Origin: Cryptomeria japonica
Taxonomy: Eukaryota > Streptophyta > Pinopsida > Cupressales > Cupressaceae
Reading direction: 5' to 3'
Assembly: GCF_030272615.1 (NCBI RefSeq)
Contig: NC_081406.1
Location: 213,254,997 to 213,318,996, forward strand
Length of the DNA stretch: 64,000 bases
Positions 22,995 through 32,540 of the stretch are shown here, piece by piece. Made by a program: the position numbers and the translations under genes. The notes under the pieces are model-generated. The model did not search any database. It had not been told where the DNA came from and worked only from the letters and a program-made list of their open reading frames with translations. Numbering within the stretch: the first letter of the stretch is position 1; each line of letters begins with the position of its first letter.

Positions 22995-25111
22995 GAACGT
23001 CGAACAACATTCCTCCCCTTAGGAAGAAACAAAACCGAAGGTGTATCGATGAAGTCTCCCCAATCATGAAGGGAAGATGTATGAGAAAAACTCATGATGA
23101 AAGGAATCTCTAAAAACTGCTCAAGTGTCCTCATGTCGATGCTAAAAGATACCCCCTCCAAAGGTGGTAAACTATGCCACACTGCTGAAAAAGGCACTCC
23201 AAGATCTAGTGGAGATGGATGTATAACATGTCCCAAAGACTCACATGTCTCCTAAAACAATAAAGAAACCTCCTCCAACTATTGTACATAAGTATCCACA
23301 ATCATGTCAACCTCGAAAGAATGATCATGTAGAGAATGAACAAGAGGGTCAGAGTGTGCCCTCGCAACAATCAAAGAAGGATCACCTTCATCAAAGAGAA
23401 GATGAATGTCATCAATGATGTCTCCCAAATCTACAATGTAGGATTCCACAAACAAACCTGCAATGTCTGTCAAGTAATCATCCCATGAATCTAAAGCTAG
23501 AAGACAATGAATATCCTACTGCAATGAATCACATGAAGGCAAAACTATCACACTATCCTCATCATCAGGTGCAATAGGTGATGTGATATCAATATGAGGA
23601 GATGAAATATAAGGCTCAAGAATGGGGTCACATGTGAGAATCCCCATGTTCAAGTGCCCAAAGTGCTCCTCAAAATCTGAACCATCACAAGAAGTGTGAT
23701 CATAATGTATAGAATCATCAAATGTGAAATCATCATCATCAACAAAATCTGAAAAGGAGTATAACCGAGATGCATGATCAACCACCCTAGTCGCAATGAT
23801 AGCTCTAGTCTCCAAGTCTCTAATGAAAATTGAGTCAGGTGTGAACTCCACAACTCTCTTAGTTGTGCCATGTGTGATTTGATAGATAGAAAGGAGATTG
23901 TTTGTCAAGTGGGGTACACACAACACATCATTGAAGGAGTTATCCCCAATGTCAATAAATCCTTTCCCAATCACATCCATGTATGTATGATTGCCCATCA
24001 AAATCTGTGGCATGGTGCAAGGCTCAAATGTAGAGAACATAGACTGCGAAGATGCCATATGATGAGAAGCCCCTGAATCTAGAAGCCATCTCTCTGAATT
24101 ATGACTAATAGTAGCACATAGAGCTTTTCCTTTTCTTGTTCCAAAAGAGTGAGTCTTCCCACTTGTAGAAGCCATTAATGCTTGCCCTTTTCCTTTTGAA
24201 TGTGAGGAAGTGGAAGTTGATGAATCATCCTTCTTGTAGACTTTAGGCAAATCAATGTTATGCTTTTTGAGAATATGTGTGAGCTCATCAATCTTTTTAG
24301 AATGACAACGACGCTCCTCATGACCAACCTTTTTACAATAGGCACAAGTAGGTCTCTCCCTCTTTGGTGAATTATCTCTCTTGGAAGAGGATGAATCTCC
24401 TTGTTGTGGAGAAGATGGTGCTTTTTCCTTAGGCTTTGATTGCCATTTCTTCTTCTTTGAGTTGTCCTTTCCTTGATTTGCCACTAATGCTTGAGACTTA
24501 GAAGCCTTAAGAATGCCCATGCTTATCAACTTAGTTTGTTCCATCATCAACATTTCATTGAAAGCATCAAATGTAGGCATTGTGTAGCTTGAACCCATTG
24601 TCATCCTATGGGTTTGGAAACAAGAAACAAATGTTGCATATTCTTGTGGAAGCTTGCCTATCAAGTTGAATATCAATTGAGTATCCTTCTTATCAATGCC
24701 ACAATCTTTGAGTTGTGCCCTCAACTCATTTACCTTAGTGACATAATCTTGCATAGTATCAAATTTCTTGGGATCCAACATGGTGAGATCACTATCAATT
24801 TGATATCCCCTAATCTCATCAACTTGACCATATAGGTCTTGAAACTTTTGCCAAACATCCTTGATTAGAGTACACTTCTCAATATGAAAAATGAGATCCT
24901 TTGATACATACTTTCTTAAGGTACCAATTGCCATGATATTTTTAGTGAGCCAATCCAAGAGACCAACTGGATCAACCTTAGGATCAACAGGAGCAACAAT
25001 AGTTCCATCAATGTAATGAGTGAGTCCTTTTTCCATAAGTTTACTCCATGCATCAATTTTCCAAGTAGCATAATTATGAGGAGTTAAGAGAGGAAACTTA
25101 GAAGAACCCAT
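22853..25111 (-). pseudogene. Element A gag-protease-tail polyprotein (three stops)
   Basis: I chose ATG 25111 (MGSSKFPLLTPHNYATWK) because the sister copy starts there. Residues 1-200 are a UBN2-type gag (ERCTLIKDVWQKFQDLYG-like helix). Around 275-300 is a zinc knuckle CAYCKKVGHEERRC. About 370-385 is the copia protease site RWLLDSGASHHMASSQ, followed by VLCVPHLTNNLLSIYQI. Where integrase should begin, the FGHLN of the GAG-pre-integrase region remains (about residue 490), then a tail of about 265 residues with no known domain. TAG stops at 23516-23518, 23279-23281 and 23252-23254 interrupt one otherwise continuous frame; at the first two, sister B has Gln, at the third Glu. Confidence 0.9.
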
Positions 25112-26725
25112 AGCAGCAAAAAGGAAGGAACACATTAGCACAAAAGCACAAGAGACACCCCCCAAATTCACTCAATCAAAGTACCCCCAAAAAAATGATG
25201 ATTTTGGCACTTTATATGTAGTGCATGTACAATAGACCACTTGCAAACAATGGCAAGGTGGACTTCTAATTTTGTTTTACAACTACCCCAATAGGCTGAG
25301 AACTACAAAGCAAAAGATCAGAAAGATAGATCTATGCAATACAAATGCCAAATTGGCCAAATAAGATGATATGATTAAAGTACAATTTATACCCACAATT
25401 GCTGCAAACTGATAGCATATTCTGAGAGTAGACAAAAAATGATAGACTTTCAAAAAAAATGGTACCTGAAAAGGAGTTTGTATGAGCTCGAACGGAGACT
25501 TGGAAGTCGTAGAAACGGGGATTGGACAGGTATAGTCACCAAAAACTGAGAATTATGAAAAATATATTCATCAAAACCAGAAAATAATTCCATCACGTGA
25601 AAGTACACAAAATTCTAGCCCATTTAAAAAAAAATTGCACCCAAAAAGGATAAAAAATGAGCAAGTTATGGCCATTTGAAGTTGAACTACAAAATAAAAA
25701 AACTCAATGAGAGGGGTTTGCAAAATTTTTGAAAAATGATGATGTCAGCAAACTGCGGAGTTAAATTTGACAGTCGTATGATTGTTGTGAAAACTTCACC
25801 TCCCTGCTGATTGGGCATCCGTATAGTACGGACTGCTGACATGGCGAGATCTAGTTGGTCGAAAAATATGATGTAGCAGTGTGATCGTGCAGCCAACTGG
25901 GCTACTGACTAGGCACTCAAGCGGGTCCCAGTGTCCATGTCGTAGTCTTCGAAAGCCTGCTGGTGGTTGTCAGAAGGCAAAAAACCTGACGGGAGTTGCC
26001 GGCGGGAGGCTGGCGGCGGGACGGTGCGCCAGCGGTAGAGGATGGCGTGGAGGGCAACACAAGGAGGCGAGTGATGCGGTGGCTGCAGTGGAGGGAGTTG
26101 CACGGGGGGAGCGAAGCAGCTCAGGGGTGGTGTGGAGGCCGTGGCATGACTGAGGCATGACAGTTGCAGGCGGGGCGGAAGGATGCTGCGCGGTGGCGGA
26201 GGGCCCGCTAGAGCAGCGCCGGAGCAGCGGTGGTCGGCTGGGAGGTCGTCGGAGGAGACTGGTAGGAGAAGGAGTCGCTAGAAGGGATGACTGTCGGTGG
26301 AGGGCCCGCCGGAGTAATGGGAAGGCAGCGTCCATAGCGCCTACAGATCTGCAGAGAATGGCAGGTCACAGGGGGGTCTGCGGACCCCCTAAAAAAAAAA
26401 AAAAATTTGATTTTTTTCTTCTGAAATTTTTTTTCGAAATTTTTTTTTTTTTTGATAAATTTTTCTGAAATTTTTTTTTTGATTTTTATTTTTCGGAAAA
26501 TATAAATTTTTTTTTCAAAATTCGTACAATAATAACAAAATTGGTGAAAAAAATTTTCCCACCAAAATAGGCCGACTTTATAACCAAAATTCATGGAAAT
26601 GACCTTCTGGACGCAATGGCGAGGTTGGATCTAGTCTAGGATGTCTCCAAAAGATGTTGCTCTTCAGATCTACCTCTTGATGTCGCAATAATGCCTCTTC
26701 AAGAAGAATCAATGAAGCCCTAACG
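25112..26725 (-). other. Leader region of element A with GC-rich block
   Basis: A 1.6-kb untranslated leader between primer site and gag. The gag-proximal part is AT-rich. About 25890-26390 is strongly GC- and CpG-rich (GGCGGGAGGCTGGCGGCGGG), unlike the rest of the window, and gives long but unconvincing ORFs on both strands. At 26391-26530 there are long A/T homopolymers. Element B has the same arrangement, but the GC-rich block itself is poorly conserved. Confidence 0.7.
26371..26390 (-). promoter_or_regulatory. Conserved leader hairpin of element A
   Basis: GGGGGTCTGCGGACCCCC at 26372-26389 forms a perfect 7-bp stem with a 4-nt loop, followed on the plus strand by an A-run. Element B has the same loop with an 8-bp stem at 46919-46938. 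The position between primer site and gag fits a packaging or dimerisation structure; that role is inferred. Confidence 0.6.
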
Positions 26726-26737
26726 GCTCTGATACCA
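26726..26737 (-). promoter_or_regulatory. Primer binding site of element A, initiator tRNA-Met
   Basis: Minus strand reads TGGTATCAGAGC immediately after the LTR end ...CTCACA, a perfect match to the common plant copia primer site. Confidence 0.95.
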
Positions 26738-27188
26738 TGTGAGATTTTGCCAAGATCAAGAGCTCAATGAAATGTACAAAATAGAGACACAATATAGGAC
26801 AAGAATAAGTTGTATTCTCATCAATAGAAAATGATCAATAATATCCAAATTACATACAATGTAGATGAGCTTGCTTATATAGGCAAGGCTAGGGATATGT
26901 GAGCACACAAACATGACATGTGGCTCAATAAGAAACAAGGGTAGGTAGGAAATAGGTGTGGGTAGGTAGGAGAAATAATATAATAGTCCACATGAGGTGG
27001 ATCACCCACTGAATGTGGAGTGTAACAACAAGATCAACACCATAAAGGTGGAATTTCTCCTACACACACTATTCCAATGTGGCACAAACACCCAAGTGTC
27101 TCATACCCAAACTACTATGAAATGCATTTCCTAAGTAAACTTAAGTAAGTGTAATAATATCCAAGATGAATAATTATTTACACCAACA
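26738..27188 (-). mobile_element. 5' LTR of element A
   Basis: 451 bp. A TATATAAG box on minus near 26875-26882 is the likely promoter. TSD ATTAT follows at 27189-27193. Confidence 0.95.
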
Positions 27189-27424
27189 ATTATCATACAT
27201 CTCATTTTCAAGATACATCTCATAAATCAAAGTAATCAATGCACATACATCCTCACACTCTCATCTCATCATAAATCATACATCATCATCAAAATCAAGA
27301 ACATCGTTATCTAAGCATCACATCATCGTCATAGAATCATCATTAATAACACATGTGGATCAGAGAAAATTAGTGCCATATATATTATATTTCTAAAAAA
27401 TGGTCGAAATGTACAAAGGATATC
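27189..27424. other. Spacer between elements A and D
   Basis: AT-rich DNA with CATC/TCAT-rich simple sequence; no gene. The last five bases ATATC (27420-27424) are the left target-site duplication of element D. Confidence 0.6.
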
Positions 27425-28550
27425 TGTTGGCATTTTTTATGTTTATGTTGTGATTGTCATTGATGGACACACACTTGTATTGAGATCCCCTTTATATGTA
27501 TGAGCTAGAGCTCAACTGGTATCTGTTCCAACTGGTATGTTGTATTCTCATCTTTAGACTATTGGTGATTTTGCAAAATGTGTTTCCCAATCTGAAGTGG
27601 CATGTCGACCCCAAGCGGTTCGTAGATCTCAAGTGGTATGAGGGAGCTAAGCGGCACAACACATTCTTACCAGTCTTCATTTTTCAAGCCAGCAACCAGT
27701 ATTTTGTATGAACTGGTAATACTCTGTGATGAGTTACTAATCCATCGATTGTTTGATGGTGTCGACACACTGACGGTGCTTTTTGTGTCATGTTACTGAG
27801 TATGTCTAGATTCATTGAACCTAAGAAATTGTAATGTAATCCTATTGGACCGACATGAAATCAGATTCCTTTAAAAGGACATCATGTTTGGGGTTTTAGG
27901 TTGTTGAAAAAGGGTTTATGTTGCAACTAGGGTTTAAGGTGGTTGTTGAGAGCGATCTTATCTGAGAAGATCAAGTTGTAACTGAGAGAGAGATAGAGAA
28001 GACTGAAGTAATGCTAGAATGCATTAGCAGTGAGCTATACTAGATCTAACCAAGCAGTTTGTGCTATTAGATAGATCAAACACTTGTTGATTACTCACAT
28101 CTTTGACAAGTCTGTAGCCCTTAACCAAGTAGGCCCAAAAGCCTTTTGTAAAATCCTCTAACAAGGTGGTTCACTTCTGTGAATCTAAAATCCTCTAGCA
28201 AGGTAGTCTTTAATCGGACTTATCTCGTAACAGAGATTGAGATTCCTAACAGGATCTGTTCCGGTGAAGAACATTGTAAGACCTTAACCAGTCTTGTTTC
28301 TATTCTGCAGATATTGACTTGTGAGTTCCATCTCATCGTGGTTTTTCCCATTTGGTTTTCCATGTCAAATATCTTGTGTTATGGTTGTATTGCTTTTGTG
28401 GGTGAATGCTTTATTTGCATTTTGGTTTGCATGTGTGATAGCCGGTCTATCTGTTAAACTGTTTTACCGGTTTATCTCCAGACTGTTTAAGTGTTTAAGG
28501 ACAGAGATTTTTGGCATACTAATTCACCCCCCCCCTCTTAGTATTTATCA
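27425..28550 (+). mobile_element. 5' LTR of element D
   Basis: 1126 bp, TGTTGGCATTTTTTATG to GTATTTATCA. It contains a TTTAAAAGG box near 27870 and a run of 13 C just before the end, in the AATTCACCC...CTCTTA context seen in other copia LTRs of this window. Short ORFs inside (28179-28578) are LTR sequence, not genes. Confidence 0.93.
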
Positions 28551-28552
28551 AT

Positions 28553-28565
28553 TGGTATCAGAGCC
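28553..28565 (+). promoter_or_regulatory. Primer binding site of element D, initiator tRNA-Met
   Basis: TGGTATCAGAGCC, two bases (AT) after the LTR end. Confidence 0.95.
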
Positions 28566-28600
28566 AACTTTTCTATAAGTTTAACCACTTGGAAAGAGAT

Positions 28601-29953
28601 ATGGGGGAATACACCTTGAGGGAACTTACTCAATGACTCACTCAGTTTGAGCAAGCCTATGATGATCTTATGGTCAAATACAAGGCATCTCAAGCAAAAA
28701 GGAGAGAACATGCAGAGAAGCTGATGGAGATATCTAAAAATAGTTCTGAAGATGAAGCAAATATGGAAGCCATAATTGCAGAAGTAAATAAGCTAAATGA
28801 TTCAAACTCCAATCTGAGAAAGGAGTTAGAAGGACTGACTATCTAGTTTAGTCAAGAGCTTGAGAACTAGAGGAAAGCTAAAGATCTGGTTAAGGACAGA
28901 CATCATGAGATCTCCAAGTTGAAACAAGAGATTAGTGCATTGACTGCTCGCCTTCATGAGAGAAGAATGGAAAAAGAAGGAGTACAAGATGAACTGAACA
29001 TAGCCATCTTTGAAAATGCAAGCCTAATGGAGTCAAATACTGCTATTTCGAAAAAACTCTCTAAGTCAAAGGAAATACTTGCTAAGTTTAGCAAAAGTAC
29101 TGTTAAGCTAGAGAAAAAGCTTGAGTCATCTAGACTGGTAAAGAATACCAATGGACTTGGTTTCTCTGGATAGGAGGAAGGAGAATCCTCACGAACAAAT
29201 GTTGAAGCATCAAAGAAGCAACTGACACTCAAAGGAAAAGGTAAGCAAAAATTCAAACCTGTTTTCTTTAACTGTCTTAAAGAAGGACACACTGCCAATG
29301 TATGTAGGAGCAAAGCCTACAATAATTTTCCTTACTTTATCAACAATGTACCTAGATCCAATAAGTTCAATGGTCATTGTTATGCATGCAACAAGTTTGG
29401 GCATAGAGCATCTGAATGCAGGTCTGTCATGAACAATACCAGAAGATATCCTCAGAGGACCCAAGGAGCTGGTCCGGAATCCTTTGTGAACCGAAACCCT
29501 AACCGGTTTAGTGCTTACAATTATTAGTCAGGTAATAATGGTTATCAACCGGCAATAGGATGGAGAGAAAACTATTGGATTTGTCATGGTCATGGTCACA
29601 CTGCTTCTACATGCATAAGGAAGAATGGAAACATGAACAATGGACCTTGGAGAGCACCTGGATTAGTTTGCTATCATTGCAACAAATTGGGTCACATTGC
29701 AAGATTCTGCAAAAGCAGAAAGAGTATATCTGATGATATACTGGTCACTTAGAAAGGAGAAATTGATGTTGAAACAGTTCAAGCAGACATGAACAAAACC
29801 CGGAGGAAGAAACCAACAATGTTGGAAGAGGAACCAATTTCTGCACCTAGTGTGGAAATATTGGAACCGACAAATTAAGCTCCAAAAAGGCTTAGGGGGA
29901 GAAAACGGCAAAATGTTTTCAAACCCCCGGTTTACACTAGTAAAAGACCTTAA
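28601..29953 (+). pseudogene. Element D gag-like protein: coiled coil plus zinc knuckles
   Basis: ATG 28601 follows the primer site by 36 bp, and the frame runs without frameshift to TAA 29951-29953, interrupted by in-frame stops (TGA at 28634, TAG at 29171-29173, TAA at 29876-29878 and others). The first ~190 codons are Lys/Glu/Leu-rich coiled coil (KLMEISKNSSEDEANMEAII, ISKKLSKSKEILAKFSKSTV). The C-terminal half has repeated knuckles: NCLKEGHTANVC (first Cys lost), CYACNKFGHRASEC, WICHGHGHTASTC and CYHCNKLGHIARFC. No UBN2 capsid region is visible, so only the nucleocapsid part of a normal gag remains. Coiled coil plus several CCHC boxes recalls Sirevirus-type gag, a tentative link. Confidence 0.78.
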
Positions 29954-30061
29954 CCGGTGTATGATACTTGTCACTTGGCAGAAGACCGAAAAATGGTAAA
30001 AAGGCAAATTAGGGTTTACGCCCTAATAGAGGAGCATTAATGGTGGTAGGTGAGAGACATG

Positions 30062-30069
30062 TATAAAAG
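30062..30069 (+). promoter_or_regulatory. TATA-like box upstream of element D second ORF
   Basis: TATAAAAG, about 260 bp before ATG 30327 and inside the element rather than in an LTR. It could drive a separate transcript of the second ORF; only the sequence match supports this. Confidence 0.35.
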
Positions 30070-30556
30070 CATATTTCAAATCATTTCTCTGTATCTGTTT
30101 TCGAGCGAAGTAAAGTTTTTCAAAGTGTAGAGCAAAGAAAAGGTGATTTGAGCTAAGATTTCAAGAAATTGACAAGTCTTGAAGGAGATTCAAATTCATT
30201 TTGCAAATGGTCATGGAGAACACAAAGCAGTGATTTGATAATTGGTGGAGAGTGGAGTGAAGCAGAATCAGGAAGCCCTAAATTTTTGTTTTAAAGGTAT
30301 TTTTCGTGTTCTTGAAATACTTTACAATGGCTTTCGCATCTCATACCAGTTCTAGCACATCCATTGAGTTGGAAAGTTTCATTCAAAGGAAGTCCAAATA
30401 TAATGCCTTATCACAAGTTCTGGCTAGAGTCATAGTAGAAGAGGGAATTTCAGACTATATTGATTACAAAATAGAAGACCTAGGGTCTTTAGCTATTCAC
30501 ACCCAGTTAGGTTTATTTTGCAGCAAGGACAAGAAAATCAAACTGGAATTTAGTAT

Positions 30557-31786
30557 TGTAAAGCGAACAAAATCAAACCCTAGTTGTTCTCCCCTCCCCA
30601 ACTCTAAGGAGAGAGAAGGGAGAGTCACTAGGGTTGATGGTTTTCACTTAGGAGAGACTTTACATTCAAAAGAGGGGTTGAAACCCACAAGATCCAATCC
30701 CACACAATGCAAGATTGGATTCTAAATGAGTTTCAAGGGTTGAGACATCAAGGATACCCTCTTTTGTAAAGAATGTAGATAGAAAGATTGAACTAGGAAT
30801 GCATGTAAAGCAAGAAAGATTCACTTATAAATAGAGATAGGGATATGGGATGAAGCTACGGACCTGGAATTAGCAGTAAAATGCCAAGACGGTGCTGTTC
30901 TACAAATTTGAGCGAAAGTTGACGGGACGATGGCGCCCGGCGTGCACACGGTCCTCCGAAAAATCCGCGAAACGAAGGGGGATCTGTTCGTCTCTGCACA
31001 AGGATTCCAGATCTTCAATTATAGCCGCGTACCTGCAACCTACACACAGAAAAGAGAGGACGATTGGGGGGTTAGGGATGAGGGGTTTGCCTTTAGGTCA
31101 AACCCCAGTTTTGGAATTAACCAAGAAATGAGAATGTTGTAGATGTAAATGTTTGTAATGTAAACAAGTACTGATACCTTGTTGTAAGAATGTTTGTATT
31201 CTTACATGCGAAGGTATAATGTATGTAGTATGTTGTATGTTGTATGTGATCTCCTCTTCAATGGTTGAATCCTTGTCTTGAATGCAACACTTAGCCTTGA
31301 ATGGAGACTTAGAATACTCAATTGCTTGAAGGAATGCTTCAATGCTTGAATGTTTGAATGTTTGAATATTGCTTCCGCGTCTTTGCCCACATATGTCCTC
31401 CTCCCTTTTTGAGAGAGGAAATGTAGTTTATATACTTGTCAATTAGGGTTGATAGACCGATTTTCCCGACCTTAGGCCGACCAGGAAAAATTATTTCCCG
31501 AATTGCAAACTTAAAGGCCCGATGCCCAAAAGAGACCGAGCCCAAAATAGGGCCAGGGACCAGGGCGTTGGGTGCCATGGTCCTGGGGGACCAGGGCACT
31601 GGGCGCCATGGTCCCACCTCCCGGGACAGCAGGGTGCAAGGAGGGATCAAGCCAGGGTGTAGAAAAATGCAGTTTTTGGTGTTGCAAGCAGGTTTCGAGG
31701 TCTCCATTCAGGTTCAACGTTGCGCCGCCATCGTGAAGACCCAAATGCAGTTGAAATTGCAAGTGTCACAATTTTAGGATGCTACA
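30557..31786 (-). mobile_element. 3' LTR of element E
   Basis: 1230 bp, TGTAAAGC to GATGCTACA on plus. It contains a GTATATAAAC promoter box on minus near 31428-31435. It also contains two adjacent copies of a ~35-bp hairpin unit (GGACCAGGGCGTTGGG... at about 31557 and 31591) where the other LTR has one, and a TATGTTGTATGT slippage expansion near 31225. ORFs in this stretch are LTR shadows. Confidence 0.94.
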
Positions 31787-32540
31787 TTTAGCCCCCACTT
31801 TAGCGGGAGTATAAGCGTACGCCCATACTTTCGGTAAAGTACAAGGAAACAACATTGAAAAAATTTCACCACGTCAAGGAGGCAAGATACACCAAGCCCC
31901 CAGTGGACTAAGGATCTTACGACTTCGATTGACAAAGTAAAAGGGAAGATCATGAGGGAGAACCATGACTGTCAGTAGTAAGGTTCCCTCACTATGAGTC
32001 ATGCAAGAAAGATATCAAAAAATTTCAAGGCAAAGCAAAATTTGTCAAGAAATTTTCAAGTATCTTGAAGAGATATGAACGGGATGTATGTCCCCCTATG
32101 TTAAAGCGATCACACATGCCTCATCGGGGGTGATTTCTTTAAGGTAGTGATACATATAAGAAATGAGAAGGGAAAGGAGCACGTTATCACAAGGATTTAG
32201 CCCCCAAGTGTGAGATAAGCCCAAGGATAATAGACACAAAACACAAAGCATGAGGTGACTTCGCTTTCCTCGGGGTCAGTATGCTGTATGATAGTTCATG
32301 TATATCATATGTATGTATGCATAATTGTTCTTCATTCCCCAATCAAGGAAGGTCACCTAGAAGAAGGGAACACATGTGTCTTTTGAGTCAACATGAGAGA
32401 GACCAAAAGAGATCTCAATATTTTGCATCGTCCTCAAGTAGACCACACTAAGGACAACAAATAGAAGAATGAGAATAACACATAGAAGAAGTAACAAAAG
32501 AGATCAAGAGAGGAGGAGAGAGTCTGCTATGCTAATGAAA
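31787..32540 (-). other. 3' untranslated region of element E
   Basis: Between the protease-tail stop (32541-32543) and the polypurine tract next to the 3' LTR. No coding frame recognised. AGCCCCC-type motifs recur (31789, 31892, 32199), resembling secondary polypurine tracts on minus. Confidence 0.6.

Larger units (their letters stand above)
22181..27188 (-). mobile_element. Element A: complete non-autonomous copia-like retrotransposon
   Basis: 5008 bp, flanked by the 5-bp duplication ATTAT (22176-22180 and 27189-27193). Minus orientation: 5' LTR 27188-26738, primer site 26737-26726, GC-rich leader, one long gag-protease-tail frame (25111-22853), polypurine tract at 22640-22631, 3' LTR 22630-22181. 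There is no integrase, RT or RNase H. The two LTRs differ by about five transitions and two small indels over 450 bp by eye, so the insertion is young relative to everything around it. Mobilisation would need enzymes from another copia. Confidence 0.95.

Noticed and set aside
25881-26594. Several 90-130 codon ORFs on both strands in the leader of A
   Set aside because: The GC-rich block and homopolymers give long ORFs by composition; they are not conserved in element B.
28553-28565. tRNA-Met-like sequences
   Set aside because: They are short primer binding sites complementary to a tRNA end, not tRNA genes; no cloverleaf-length match exists.
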